Source: Nilaparvata lugens (lineage: Eukaryota > Arthropoda > Insecta > Hemiptera > Delphacidae). Taken from it: a stretch of 64,000 nucleotides of DNA. The notes beneath the pieces were generated by a model, which was not told where the DNA came from, made no database searches, and saw only the letters and a program-made list of their open reading frames with translations. The stretch covers positions 38,075,113 through 38,139,112 of the forward strand of contig NC_052508.1 in NCBI RefSeq assembly GCF_014356525.2, in the 5' to 3' direction. Below are positions 10,194 to 20,913 of this stretch, one piece after another (within the stretch, counting starts at the first letter, position 1; each line of letters begins with the position of its first letter). The translations under genes were made by a program, and so were the position numbers.

Positions 10194-12057
10194 TCTGCCA
10201 GTCAAGATAATACTTGGTGCTAATTTTATAAAAATGTCAGATATGATTATTGATTTACCTAATAATCAATACTTCTTTTGCTTCAACCCTAGTACTACAT
10301 TTCCTTTAATTCGTGATGCAAACAACAATGCTAATAAAAGAAATTTCTCAGTTAGTAATGTTATTCAAAAAATTATTCCTGGAGATGTTTCTCATCTTTC
10401 TGATTTTGAATTGAAAAGGGTGAACAAAATCATTGCTGACTTTCCTGATGTATTGACCAGTAGAGTAGGGAGTACTGATTTAGTACAGTATGATATCAAA
10501 CTGACTTCAAATAAAATTGTTAGATGTCAACCTTTCCCTCTTACTCCTTTCAAAACTCAGGTTATGAGAAGTAAAATTCAGAAATTATTGGATGATGGAG
10601 TTATTGAAAACTCTGACTCTCAGTATAGCAGCCCTTGTTTTCTTGTACCAAAAACTGAAAATCCCACTGAAGAGAAAGATTTCAGACTGGTAGTAGATTA
10701 TAGGCGTCTAAATCAAAATATTGAATTAATTTCTGCACCAATTGGAAATCTAAATACATCCTTTCATCATTTTTCGAAAGCCAAGTACTTCTCTACTCTT
10801 GATTTGAATAATGCTTATGGACAGATTGCTCTTACCGAACGTTCTAAAAAGTTAACTGCTTTCATTACTCCTTTTGCACTTTACCAATATAAAAGAATTC
10901 CAAATGGAATTTCTTCTGGAGCTCAAGTACTTTCCAGCCTAATGGAGAAAATATTTGGTGACCTTAGATTTAAAAACGTTTATTTCTATCTTGATGATTT
11001 AATTGTATACACTGAAACTCTTGAATTCCACTTAGAAGTACTGAGAGAGGTATTCAACCGTCTTCGTAGTGCAGGTCTAACTGTTAATCCTACCAAAGTC
11101 TTATTTTGTGTTCCAAAAATATCTTTTCTTGGACACATTGTCTCTCACAACTCTATTAGCATCGACCCTGATAGAACTAAGGCCATTGTAAACAGTCCTG
11201 TACCGAAAAGGGTGAAAGACATTCAGAGATTCATTGGTTTGTTAAATTTCTACCATAAATTCATTCCCGACCTGGCAACCATTGCAGCCCCATTAAATGC
11301 ACTTCGAAAGAAAGATGTAAAATTCATTTGGAGTACTGAATGCCAGCAAGCATTTGACAAATTGAAAATTATAATCACCCAGCCTCCTGTTTTAAAAATT
11401 GCCGATTTTAATCGTAGATTTGTTCTGGAAACAGATGCATCTAGTGTAGGTATTGGCTGTGTCTTGAGTCAGGATTATGACGGTACTCTTGCCCCAATAG
11501 CATTTGCATCCAGAACATTGTCCACTTTAGAAAGGAAATATTCGGCGTATGAAAAAGAGGCACTTGCTGTGTTATTTGGTATTGAAAAGTTCAGATATTT
11601 CTTAGAGCATACGAAATTTACTTTACATACTGACAATAGTGCTCTGCAATGGGTACTTAAGAATCCCAAGCCATTAGGAAGGATAGGCCGGTGGATTCTT
11701 AGAATAAGTTCTTTCCAGTTCGATGTCAAACATATCAAGGGTACTGATAATGTGATTGCTGATTATCTAAGTAGGATGTTTGATGAAAATCCTGATAAGG
11801 AATCTACTGATAATGTTTCTCCTAATGAATTTGAAAGTCTTGATTCTCCTGCTTTGTGTAACGTTGCTCTATCTGACTTTCCACTATGTTTTACTGAGAT
11901 TTCTGATTATCAAAAAAAGGATCCATTCATAATAGAGATAATGAATAAGAAGGAATCTGGAGAAGATATTTTTCCATTTATTCTATTTCTAAAGGGGTAC
12001 TTCTTTATAATAGCAGAAATAATCAGGAACCCAAGATTGTTCTTCCTAGTATTTTGA
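10144..12057 (+). CDS. pol: Gypsy Pol: protease tail, RT, RNase H
   Basis: 637-codon frame whose ATG lies in the truncated LTR. The first 15 residues come from LTR sequence, an accident of the deletion. Residues about 16-40 resemble the end of a retroviral aspartic protease (IILGANF). Reverse transcriptase occupies about 110-330: LVVDYRRLN, STLDLNNAYGQI, and the catalytic FYLDDLIVY. RNase H follows at about 425-545 with ETDASSVG, EKEALAV and HTDNSAL, then HIKGTDNVIADYLSR. The C-terminal 30 residues are out of frame: the natural continuation into integrase is in the +1 frame after a run of five T near 11970, so this is one pol gene with one frameshift. It acts in cytoplasmic virus-like particles to make element cDNA. 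Confidence 0.9.
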   Translation: MNNPSWVFFILPLILNDLPVKIILGANFIKMSDMIIDLPNNQYFFCFNPSTTFPLIRDANNNANKRNFSVSNVIQKIIPGDVSHLSDFELKRVNKIIADFPDVLTSRVGSTDLVQYDIKLTSNKIVRCQPFPLTPFKTQVMRSKIQKLLDDGVIENSDSQYSSPCFLVPKTENPTEEKDFRLVVDYRRLNQNIELISAPIGNLNTSFHHFSKAKYFSTLDLNNAYGQIALTERSKKLTAFITPFALYQYKRIPNGISSGAQVLSSLMEKIFGDLRFKNVYFYLDDLIVYTETLEFHLEVLREVFNRLRSAGLTVNPTKVLFCVPKISFLGHIVSHNSISIDPDRTKAIVNSPVPKRVKDIQRFIGLLNFYHKFIPDLATIAAPLNALRKKDVKFIWSTECQQAFDKLKIIITQPPVLKIADFNRRFVLETDASSVGIGCVLSQDYDGTLAPIAFASRTLSTLERKYSAYEKEALAVLFGIEKFRYFLEHTKFTLHTDNSALQWVLKNPKPLGRIGRWILRISSFQFDVKHIKGTDNVIADYLSRMFDENPDKESTDNVSPNEFESLDSPALCNVALSDFPLCFTEISDYQKKDPFIIEIMNKKESGEDIFPFILFLKGYFFIIAEIIRNPRLFFLVF

Positions 12058-13097
12058 AGCCCATGATTTTCAAATATTATCATGAAACTACTTATGGCGG
12101 TCACTCTGGTTTTCTAAAAACACTAAACAAAATAAAACAAAAATTTATTTGGAAGGGTATTTCTAAAGATCTAGTTGCTTTCATCAAGTCCTGCAAGTTA
12201 TGTTCATTGAGTAAGCCAGCACAAAAAACTAATTATGGTTATCTTTGTTCATCTATTGCTTCACAACCAATGGAAAAAATGTTCTTGGACTTTGTAGGGC
12301 CATTACCAAGGACAACAAGTGGTAACACCATGATATTCTCCTGTATGGATGCTTTCACTAAGTATTCATGGCTACTTCCATTACGAAAAGCAACCTCTGA
12401 GTCTTTATGTAAGGAGCTTCAGAAAATATTTGTAAACTTTGGTGTCCCTAAATATGTAGTTTCTGATAACGGTCCTCAATTTAAATCAAATTTCTTTAAA
12501 AACTTTTGTTTCCAAAAGGGAATTTTGCATATAACTCAAACAGAATATAATCCTAAACCTAACCAAGTAGAAAGAATACATCGTAATTTAAAATCTTGTC
12601 TTATTAGCTTTAATCATGACAAACAGAATAAATGGGATTTAACTCTACAGTGGCTTCCCTTAGCATTCAATAGTGCTTTCCATGAGAGTAGCAAGTTTTC
12701 TCCTCATGAACTGATGTTTCGTCATAAGGTTAATAATCCTATAAACAATATTTGGAAAATTGATGATATACTACCAACGAAGTTTGTTAAAGATACTAAC
12801 AAAATATGGAAAGATGCTTATCATAACTTATTGAAGTCTCATAATTCCAGTAAAAAGAGGTATGATATGTATAGAAATCCAATTCCATATAAGATAGGTG
12901 ATATTGTTTTCCTAAAATCAAATCCTGTTAGTAAAGCATGTAATCAGATTACTGCCAAATTACTTCCCAGGTATTCTGGACCTTATTTGATAAAAGAATG
13001 GATTAGTCCAGTCAGTGTGAAATTATTTTCAACCGATGGACAAACATTTGTGCGACGAGCACATGTGAGTCAACTTAAAATGGGAAATAATCCTTAA
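12054..13097 (+). CDS. Gypsy integrase
   Basis: 347-codon frame overlapping the RT/RNase H stop by four bases. The N-terminal zinc-binding HHCC pattern is visible (HETTYGGH and CKLC, residues about 10-55). The catalytic core has D in MFLDFVGPLP, D in VVSDNGPQF and E in QVERIHRNL, the DDE triad. Near the C-terminus RYSGPYLI matches the GPY/F module; no chromodomain is seen. The ATG at 12054 is probably not a true start: coding sequence in this frame extends upstream to the frameshift near 11970, so integrase belongs to the same polyprotein as RT. The protein inserts element cDNA with a 4-bp stagger, consistent with the CACT duplication. Confidence 0.9.
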   Translation: MKPMIFKYYHETTYGGHSGFLKTLNKIKQKFIWKGISKDLVAFIKSCKLCSLSKPAQKTNYGYLCSSIASQPMEKMFLDFVGPLPRTTSGNTMIFSCMDAFTKYSWLLPLRKATSESLCKELQKIFVNFGVPKYVVSDNGPQFKSNFFKNFCFQKGILHITQTEYNPKPNQVERIHRNLKSCLISFNHDKQNKWDLTLQWLPLAFNSAFHESSKFSPHELMFRHKVNNPINNIWKIDDILPTKFVKDTNKIWKDAYHNLLKSHNSSKKRYDMYRNPIPYKIGDIVFLKSNPVSKACNQITAKLLPRYSGPYLIKEWISPVSVKLFSTDGQTFVRRAHVSQLKMGNNP

Positions 13098-13684
13098 GTA
13101 GACTTTTCTCATAATGAGATTTTTATTGTAATACACATATGTGGTGGACGCACCCATATGTTTGTGGTAGTTACTCTTGTAACTATTCTATTTGTGTAAA
13201 ATTTTGTTGTGTTCTTTGGAAACTTGTGATTCTGCACAATTATTGTGTCACTTGATTTCTTGTAACATGGTATGATGAAGAATGTACTGTATATTTAAGA
13301 ATTGTAATTATTATTGCTTCGTAACTAAGTAAGTTACAGTGTATCAATTTAGTTGTATATGTTATTTTGATAATGTGTTATTTGCTCACTAAACTGATTG
13401 CTCAGTTTTCTCTCGGTAACTCATGCTAACTCTTGCTTTTCTCTTTGGTAATTTGGATTTTTGAAGTTTTGTCCAATGCTTGTAGATTTTATTTTCTTCT
13501 TTGAGCCTTGTCGACCTGATCAATTGACAATGATCTCTCTTATTTCTCTTTCTCTTCCCTCTACTTTCCATTTTCTTTGGGCGGCCGACCAATTACTCTC
13601 CTTTTCTATTTATTTAACTTCTATCTTGAATAAATTTCTGGTACAATTTGGTTCCTAAATTAAATACCCCCAGTTGTGGAGGTT

Positions 13685-14550
13685 TGTACCAAAAATTTAT
13701 TAATTACTTAATTTTATTTTATTTATTTTATTTTCTCCTTATTTGGACATAACTTTGAATATCCATTTATTAAAATTTCTAGTTAATAATTTTGATTTGT
13801 TGGATTGGTACAACTGGACGAAGCTTTGTCGGTTGGCCAGCCAGGGATTTCTTTTTTTTCTTGTTCTAAAAGGCCTAGTTGTGGCATCTCAAAATGTAGC
13901 ATGTAATTTGAATAATGAAATATCTAAATTTCACTACAAAATTTTTCTTTTAAATTATGCTAAAGTAGCATAAATGTAAATCTACAATGCCTGATTGAAT
14001 TTTATATTTGAATAACCCCAGTTGGGTTTTTTTTATTTTACCATTAATTTTGAATGACCGGACAAATATAATACCAGGATAAATACAGGATGAAGGAGAC
14101 TAAACATTTTCCATAAACTCAAGCAAATTCAACCAAAATTTTGGAATTCAAGTACAGTATGAAAGTTGAATTTCCATTTACAATTTGAAGTGGGGTAAGC
14201 AGAACACTTGTTTTACAATTCGGCTTCCAATTCAACCAAGTCCATCGAATTTTATGAGTTTCAAACTTCGATAATTGTCGCTTATCTATGATTCCACATT
14301 ACACTGAAGCTTCAGTTGTAGGCCTACCGGGTTACTAACATAGATTTAATAATCAAAACTTGTAAACTTGTTATTTTGTAACTTCAGAAATGAAATTGAT
14401 TTTAATTTTGAAAATATAAGATTCAATCGGACTTGGCTTAAATTTTATTTCAACCAGGATTGCCAAAATATTCACTGGCCCTCATGACCAGCATTGCTTC
14501 CTACTTGTTAGGCAGTCTTATTTGAGATTACTCAAATAGGGTTGGTTACA
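13685..14550 (+). repeat. 3' LTR of Gypsy element, complete (866 bp)
   Basis: Starts TGTACCAAAAATTT and ends GGTTACA, with matching TGTA/TACA termini. Preceded by a purine-rich tract and followed by the CACT target duplication. Its full length shows that the 5' LTR lost 493 bp. Confidence 0.88.
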
Positions 14551-14847
14551 CACTCTAAGCTCACTCTGCCAAGATGTTGTCAGCTACTGCTCTGCTTGCT
14601 GTATCACCACTCCTTGAATAGGCAATATTGTGCTCCTTGCAGGCTTGATCAAGTTTGTTGATTCCTGGATCACCTCTTGCTAATTGCCTTACAAGTTTTG
14701 TTCCTGGCCCACAGTACTGATAGCTGGGTATATGAAGTTAAACTGGTAGAATGTCGATAGCCTTAAAACTATCGCACTGGTAACATTCTTGATAGCTGAC
14801 AAAACTCCTCTTCCTTGATACCTCTTTCTCTCTCTCTGTGGATCGCC
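14551..14847 (-). pseudogene. PLA2-like Polinton protein, 5' part
   Basis: The minus-strand frame contains the parvovirus/Polinton-type phospholipase A2 signature: a calcium-loop YCGPGT (near 14708), then ACKEHNIAY (near 14635) and a downstream ADNILAE helix. The canonical HDxxY has become HNxxY. Stops TGA and TAG replace two codons right after the helix, and the region before the calcium loop (from about ATG 14847) is frameshifted and has a stop. In parvoviruses and adenovirus-like relatives this fold breaches endosomal membrane. The gene is cut by the Gypsy insertion; the remainder is at 9536-9820. Confidence 0.75.
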
Positions 14848-14849
14848 AT

Positions 14850-15317
14850 CTAATGCTGCTCAGACAGATTGTCAATTGGTTTTATACCTTCAGGTGATGG
14901 AGCTGAAGCAAGGCCTAAAAGTTTGATCATCTCAGATTTCAATCTAGTGTGATCCCAACCCCCTGCTCTCTTCAACATGTTTTGTAAATCAGGTGTACTG
15001 AATATAGCAGCAATATATTTCTTAATGACTTCAATGATAAGCTCTCGGAATCTTTTTTCCAAATATCGCTTGTTCACCCCATCCAAGTCTTCAATTGGAT
15101 CTCACATATCTGTCAGTATAGAGTTATTTAGACTTGTGAATGATTGGGTATCATCAAGACTCTTGAACTTTGGCAGTCATGACCAAATAAGATCTTTGCA
15201 TGTGATCAGATTTATAGTGTCACTATCATTTCAAGGATTTGCCACATTAATCACTCGCCTGTGGTGAACATTGATATTACCCAAAGTATCCATAATTCTT
15301 CCACCCATAGGAGCCAT
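14850..15317 (-). pseudogene. Polinton hypothetical protein with MGGRI start
   Basis: A frame from ATG 15317 (MAPMGGRI) to TAG 14850, about 155 codons, with three in-frame stops (two TGA and one near 15087). The last 78 codons are clean and helical, rich in Lys, Arg and Glu, ending in a Ser/Pro tail. Beginnings of this type (a GGR motif, then repeated 'V-N-P/N-D-x-D' phrases) occur in small Polinton proteins next to the PLA2-like gene. Function unknown. Confidence 0.55.
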
Positions 15318-15398
15318 TGTATATGGAAGGCTGTGTGTGGTAGAAACACTCTCAACTGTATGTCAAGTTGCAGTAACAACCTTCCTCTTATATTGCAA

Positions 15399-16276
15399 TT
15401 AGTGTGCAGGCTTGCCAACTATGTAGCCACCTTCCACCAAGTCTTCTAGAATGGAATTGATTTCATTCTCATGTCCAGTGTTGCCAACTGCTCTAATTGG
15501 TCCAACAGTCTCAACCTGTCTACAAGTTCATTAGGATCATTGTATTAGATGTATTTGATTTTAGTAGAATTGTTTGCAACCATATTAAATGGTGTCACCA
15601 GTCCTCTCCCACTATGCCTATCATTCCTTATCAGTGGGTAAATTGTCTTCTTGTACTTGGCATCATTGGAGTTTATAATATGTCCAACTGGGTCTTAGTT
15701 TTTCCTATACATATTGGTCATATACAGAATGCATTTGTATGAATTCAAGTCAGGTGACATCACAAGTTGATTGTTAGGCTTCTTTTTTAAAATCAGCTCA
15801 CATAGTCTGGGTGTTGCATCAAAAATCCTTTTATGTTCTTCATCTGCAGGGTCAGTCAGCTCAATCTTTGAGACTTCACTTCCAAAGGTTAGTAGATGCC
15901 TACTACCCAAATAGTACTTGTTTCTAACTATCCTTGGTCCAAATGTAATATCTGCACTACTATCATTCAACATTGCTTTATAAACATATGGACCCACTTT
16001 GGTTCCACTCAATCCACTTTGAGTATAAATGTTGTACACTTCCTTAGGACTGCTGTTATTCAACACTTCCTCAATATCCTCCTCCTCCTCCTCCTCCTCC
16101 TCCTCCTCCTCCACCTCCTCATCACTCCAATTCCTTGCCTCAGACAATAATTTTATTGCAACAGCTGAAGTACTTGGAGCTGGAGTGGAGCCTGCTACTT
16201 CTCCAAATAATTCATAGGTCGGTGACTCCTGCAGCTGATGATCAAACCTTGTTACACATATCCTTGAACTGATCAA
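15399..16276 (-). pseudogene. Polinton conserved protein with DPNELVDRLRLL motif
   Basis: The minus-strand frame starts inside the ATPase tail and runs to TAA 15399. After a Ser/Pro-rich start comes a run of 14 acidic residues from a CTC triplet expansion (16078-16114), then a conserved body ending in NDPNELVDRLRLL and, after a one-base shift near 15490, a short tail finishing GGYIVGKPAH. There is also one stop near 15693. I recognise the ending from uncharacterised proteins encoded by insect Polintons. No catalytic motif is seen; function unknown. Confidence 0.65.
16078..16114. repeat. CTC trinucleotide tract (poly-Glu in frame)
   Basis: Twelve or so uninterrupted CTC units, encoding Glu on the minus strand within the DPNELVDRL protein. 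Confidence 0.95.
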
Positions 16277-16840
16277 AGGTCAAATCGGCTCCGACATGGT
16301 CTCTATACAGATACTTCAAGTTCAGCTCATCCTGTTCAAACATGATTAGAAAATTTGCATTGTCACAAATCAGCTGTTTTGGAATGCTGCTATAGGTCTG
16401 TGCCAAATGAAAAATGTTGACATCACAGTGTCTGCCTGCACTAAAGTATTTCCTGATGGCATCCTGCTGCTCACAAATTACGTCATCAAAGATAATTATT
16501 GAATTGGTAGGCAGTTCATGTGGTTCAGGTATTTCCTCACTTGTATCACACTCCACATATTCCATCTCATCACCTAGTCCTTGCATGATGGTTTTAAATA
16601 ACTTGTACTTGGACTGGAATGTAGTCTTTGAAAAAAGTGTATATTTGAAAAATGTATTCTATTTGGATCAAAAAGCATGCTGAACAACAGATTTGTCTTA
16701 CCACACCCTGAAGGTCCACATATGATGCATCTTATATGGTTGGGGAACAAAGGACCATGCTGCTTCTTCTTATTGTCCATTTCCAGACCACAACCTTTCA
16801 CCACTGATCAAAATCAATAACTTTGAAGAAGTTTTGCCAT
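16242..16840 (-). pseudogene. Polinton packaging ATPase (A32/FtsK-HerA type)
   Basis: From ATG 16840 to 16242. Walker A is ICGPSGCGKTNLL (near 16710) and Walker B is NSIIIFDDV (near 16490), followed by GRHCDVNIFHLAQTYS with the sensor-like Gln and a conserved tail ending FDQFKDMC. This enzyme pumps DNA into capsids. Two early stops with a one-base shift near 16800 and another shift near 16640 break the frame, and the usual last 30 or so residues are replaced by sequence joined to the next gene. Identification is firm; the gene is dead. Confidence 0.88.
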
Positions 16841-16858
16841 TGTACAACCTCTCTCATC

Positions 16859-17814
16859 CTAGATCAAGTCACTTTCGCCAATCCATGAGTCGTGACTTGA
16901 AGTGTATCCTTGAAGTACTAACAGCTTGTCCCCTCTTTTCCTCAAAACCTTTCCAATCTCAAAGACACTTGGCACTAATGTCTTTACAATTTCTTCAGAG
17001 TAAACCCCTCCTTGAATAGGCTCACCTCTATAGTCTTCCTATTCATATGTTACAGGTACTGTGGGACGTACATGTGTTACTGTGAACAGCTCATTTGTCC
17101 AATTGGCTAGATATCCCTTGTCAAAAGTCTTTTTATACTTGCTTATTCTAACCTTGTCACCAGGCACAATATCCTGATGAGGACCTGGATAGAACCTACC
17201 TTTACACTCTGCATTCTTCTTCTGCAACTCTTCTTGATAGGGTTGATGCTGTTTACCAAGTTGGTTGAGTAGCACTTTCTCATGCTTCTTTTGCACATCT
17301 AATGGTCGCATACCTATTGTTCAATGAATTTTGGCATTACACTCTTTGAGAAGTGAGGTTAGAATGTCTGTCCAATGATAAGTTCCTCACTCAGTGAACT
17401 TGATCCACATTAACTGTTTAAGTGTTCTGTTGAAGCATTCCACTATAGATGCCTTCTTATCTGATCTAGTTGAGTAATGATTCACATTATACTGTTTCAC
17501 TAGTTGTTGGAATTTTGTATTGAACCACTCTTCACCATCATCGGTCTGTAGTTTTTTCATTGGATGTTCTTCAAATATAGGATGCATAGCCTCATTGGCT
17601 GACTTGTTCCTAATTGGTATAGCAAATGCGAGCTTACTGAGACAATTTATGATTGTAATAATGTACTTGTAACCTTTGTTCTGTTGAGCATATGGTATCA
17701 TCTCAAAAGGGTAGCCTGATAGAGGTCATCAAGACCTTTGACTGTAACCTTTCTTGTCAGGAAATTCCGACGAGCTTGTCTGTGCAGCTCTTGCGCTATC
17801 ACTGTCTTATCCAT
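16859..17814 (-). pseudogene. Polinton integrase (retroviral-type) with chromodomain-like end
   Basis: ATG 17814 to TAG 16859, about 318 codons. The N-terminus ends VKGLDDLYQ. A shift near 17705 falls where the first catalytic Asp should be, and that Asp is not seen. The core continues GYKYIITIIN, then the second Asp in LQTDDGEEWF and the Glu in ASIVECFNRTLKQ. Two stops lie near 17386 and 17313. The C-terminal SH3-like segment KVRISKYKKTFDKGYL and the chromodomain-like VLRKRGDKLLVLQGY follow, with one more stop near 17036. A TATA-like CCTATATAAATG precedes the start by about 45 bases. Confidence 0.88.
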
Positions 17815-18432
17815 ACTGGAGATATGAACTGGTTAATTAGCATTTATATAGGCATCAAGTTGAACAGAGCATGATGATAGCAAGTTTTTGACCTCAACCA
17901 TCTTGAAAGTTATGATTAACCAACTTCCTGCATAAAGATAAGTTTATCAGAGTAGGATGCTTCCTATTGTGTTGAATCTATCTTGAATGTCTAACAGTAT
18001 AGGATGTAATATGAAGCTAGCTTCATCTCACACCTTGTGCTTACTCTAGAAGTTGAAGGTTGTATGGAATAAAATGTACAACAATTGTGGTATTACTTGA
18101 TATTTATTTACACTGTATGCATAAAAATATATATAGTGCACAAAGATAATTTCAGTCTAATATATAGACAACTATCCAGTGATACAATTTCCTAGTCGAT
18201 CGCTTATTTCATAAAATCCTCTGCTGAACACAAATTTCAAGATGACTGCTCCCTCGCATAGATCGGTGCAGCTTGACACTTTATCATTGTTGACAAGCTC
18301 CATGTTCATATGCTTCCAACATTCTCCATCATCTTGCCAAAAACTGTGTTATTCATCACTTCAAAGAAACTTTTTCAAATTTGTTCCTTGACTGTTGTCA
18401 AAGTCTGGTGTTTAGCATGATGTAGGGCGCTA

Positions 18433-18647
18433 TAGTGAGGTCCACGTTATAATGGCAGTGGATAAAGATAGGAGAATAGCGATGCCAATTCTCTGCATTC
18501 AGTAATTATATTTTTACACTGTCAAAAAAATAATTTGCATCGTTGTGGACCAAGAAAAGGATAGTACCACCGGCTTTGTTGAATGATAGACAAGGATAGC
18601 AAAACCAAAGCTGATCAAATATTGTTATTATAACGTGGACCTCACTA
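18433..18647. mobile_element. 215-bp MITE with TA target duplication
   Basis: Perfect terminal inverted repeats TAGTGAGGTCCACGTTATAA at both ends, flanked by TA (18431-18432 and 18648-18649), as in Tc1/mariner-type elements. Removing the element and one TA restores the polymerase frame exactly, so it entered an open gene or one still alignable. Relatives occur at 63604 and 63897. Confidence 0.88.
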
Positions 18648-19214
18648 TAGGATGTCCTCCTGTTCAAACTTTACATCTTGATGAACTCTAGTGATTTTCA
18701 TTCCATGTTTTACTGCTTGCTTGAGGGTGCAGTAATGACATACATATCATTCACGGTTGTTTAGAGTTGTCATCAATCTCAATGATCCTGATTTTGGTGT
18801 TTTTTTGTTCTCAGCTAGGAATAGAAAATTGTTGTGGGAGTTGTGTACCTCAGCTGGGTACTCAATGTCCACCTCCAGGATGTAGCCAGTCTTTTGAACA
18901 TCTCCAACACCATCAATACCTCTACTCACCCCCTCCAACTCATCTTTCTCCATCCACTGGAATTTCTGGCATGGGAGTGGTTGACACATCGCCCAGCCAT
19001 ACAGGTTGTTCGCATCTGTGTACAGGAGATATGATGTGGGCTTCTTGGGGTCGACAGGCACTCCTGTGTAGGCATTGTTGGCAATTTATTTGTAATCAGG
19101 GTCATGCCCTTTATACAAAGAGATGAGTACATAGTATTCCATAATAGGCCTACATAATGCACAAGTTGATTGAACAACTTTTCATAACAATGTCTTTTGA
19201 ATATTGTTGTTAGT

Positions 19215-20250
19215 TTGTTCAGTCAGTTCTCTTACATAAATTACATATATATATAGTGTAATTTAAAAAAATAAATTACATGATAGGTGTTTCCTTAAGA
19301 ATCAAGAAAGCTTTTCATTAGAATCAGCAAAACAAATAAAATCTATATCACAAAAATACTGTCATTTAAATTTAGGTTAATAGCTTCCTCTCCAAAAATA
19401 ATTAAAAATCTCAATTCCTTCCAATTGGTACTCTAAATTTCTACAAAACATATACCATTCATTTTCTTCCAACATTTATCAGTTTGAATATACAAATACC
19501 ACCTTCCATTACACAAGAGAATCAAAAGGACTATTCTCAATTATTATACTTTAATTTCATTACAATAAATACTTTGATGGAAGCTTTTATTGATAGTAAT
19601 TTCTTTCATTACATTATAAATTTATGACGTACGTTTAGTAGCGGTTATAGGAGGAAAATCTCCATTGTGAGGTGACAATTTTTGATACTCTCTCTCTTCT
19701 TTACTTTTGGAAAAACTTCTAAAATGCAAGCGAACTAAACATGCTACTACAACAGAAGGTTCCAGAACCAATAAAAGGGAAGACTAAAGCCGGCCGAAAG
19801 CCATAATAAATATCAAATCAATTCATAAGTTCAAGCAAAGTCTATTGAGAGACTACATCTTCAGTTCTGTTAGCAGCAATGGACAGACGCTGAATGAATG
19901 CACTATGCTTTTGTTGTCTTGCCGTGGACAGCTGTAAATGGCCTCACTAGATGGGAACCTAACCAATGTTAACTGTGATTGGCAGTTACTATTTTCTAGA
20001 AAAATTTCCACCAATAGAAAGGAACAGTACAACAATAACTTGAGATACATTTTCCCACCAAGTGACAGCTATTTTCCAAATTCCTAACCTAATAAGGCAT
20101 GATTGATAATCAATCAGACAAAAATTCCTTGCCTTATAAGGTCATGAACCAGACTGATACTCCAGGAAAATTGTTGTTTTTCTTAGTACTATAACTTCTA
20201 CACACACTCTAACAAAGTCAACACAACACAACGCAGAAAAGCAAAACAAG
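19215..20250. other. Unidentified segment inside the polymerase gene
   Basis: Polymerase similarity stops near 20260 and resumes near 19180. The 1 kb between is AT-rich with no protein similarity I recognise, no clear terminal repeats, and a palindromic TTACATATATATATAG stretch near 19240. It probably combines a deletion with an inserted element. Confidence 0.5.
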
Positions 20251-20913
20251 CGAAACAAACTGTTATACAGACTGACTTCTCATGATAATTTGCACCATCC
20301 TCATCGTTCACAATTGGAACAATGAATACTGCTACAGGGAGCATGCCCTTTCTGGAAACCAATTCCAGTTTGTCTTCAAATTCTTTAGCAATATGTGGTA
20401 GCACTGTTGATACTTCTTCAGTAGACTTAACAAGGTTGGTGACTAGGTTGTCCAGGCTGTCTGGTCTGAAGGTATTGATGAATCATAGGTGCAGTTGCTG
20501 GGAAATTCATTTGGTGAATGATATGTACTTTTCTTATGTGTTTGGGATGACAAACAGCTGCTCTTTATCAGTTCCAAGGTGTGGTATAATCAAGTGGGTG
20601 TCATAATTGGAAGAGTTGTGGAGAAAAATGGGAATGAATGTTGTACAACATATTTGAAAGTTGCACTTGATGCACAGAATGTTCTGGTAGACTCCTGTTA
20701 TATGACAATGGTCATACACCTTGTCACCATTGAATGGTTTCTCGCAGGCTTCACAGTTGGTGGCAGCATTGTGTCTGGCTTTCTCCCTCTCAGTAAGTGG
20801 GAGCATCTTCATTTGATGATGATTGATTGCCTCATCTAGATCTCTCACATGCATGGTCAGAGTTTTGATGAAGTCTCTTTTCTGTATAGGACTACTTTTA
20901 TAGAAATAGAAAG

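Larger units (their letters stand above)
9821..14550 (+). mobile_element. Ty3/Gypsy retrotransposon, 5' deleted
   Basis: Bounded by TGTA at 9821 and TACA at 14550, flanked by a 4-bp target duplication CACT (9817-9820 and 14551-14554). Internal order: truncated 5' LTR, protease tail, reverse transcriptase, RNase H, integrase, polypurine-like GTTGTGGAGGTT (about 13674-13684), complete 3' LTR. A single deletion removed the distal half of the 5' LTR, the primer site, all of gag and the start of protease. The comparable 373 bp of the two LTRs appear identical, so insertion is recent relative to the decayed host Polinton. Clade within Gypsy not determined. Confidence 0.92.
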
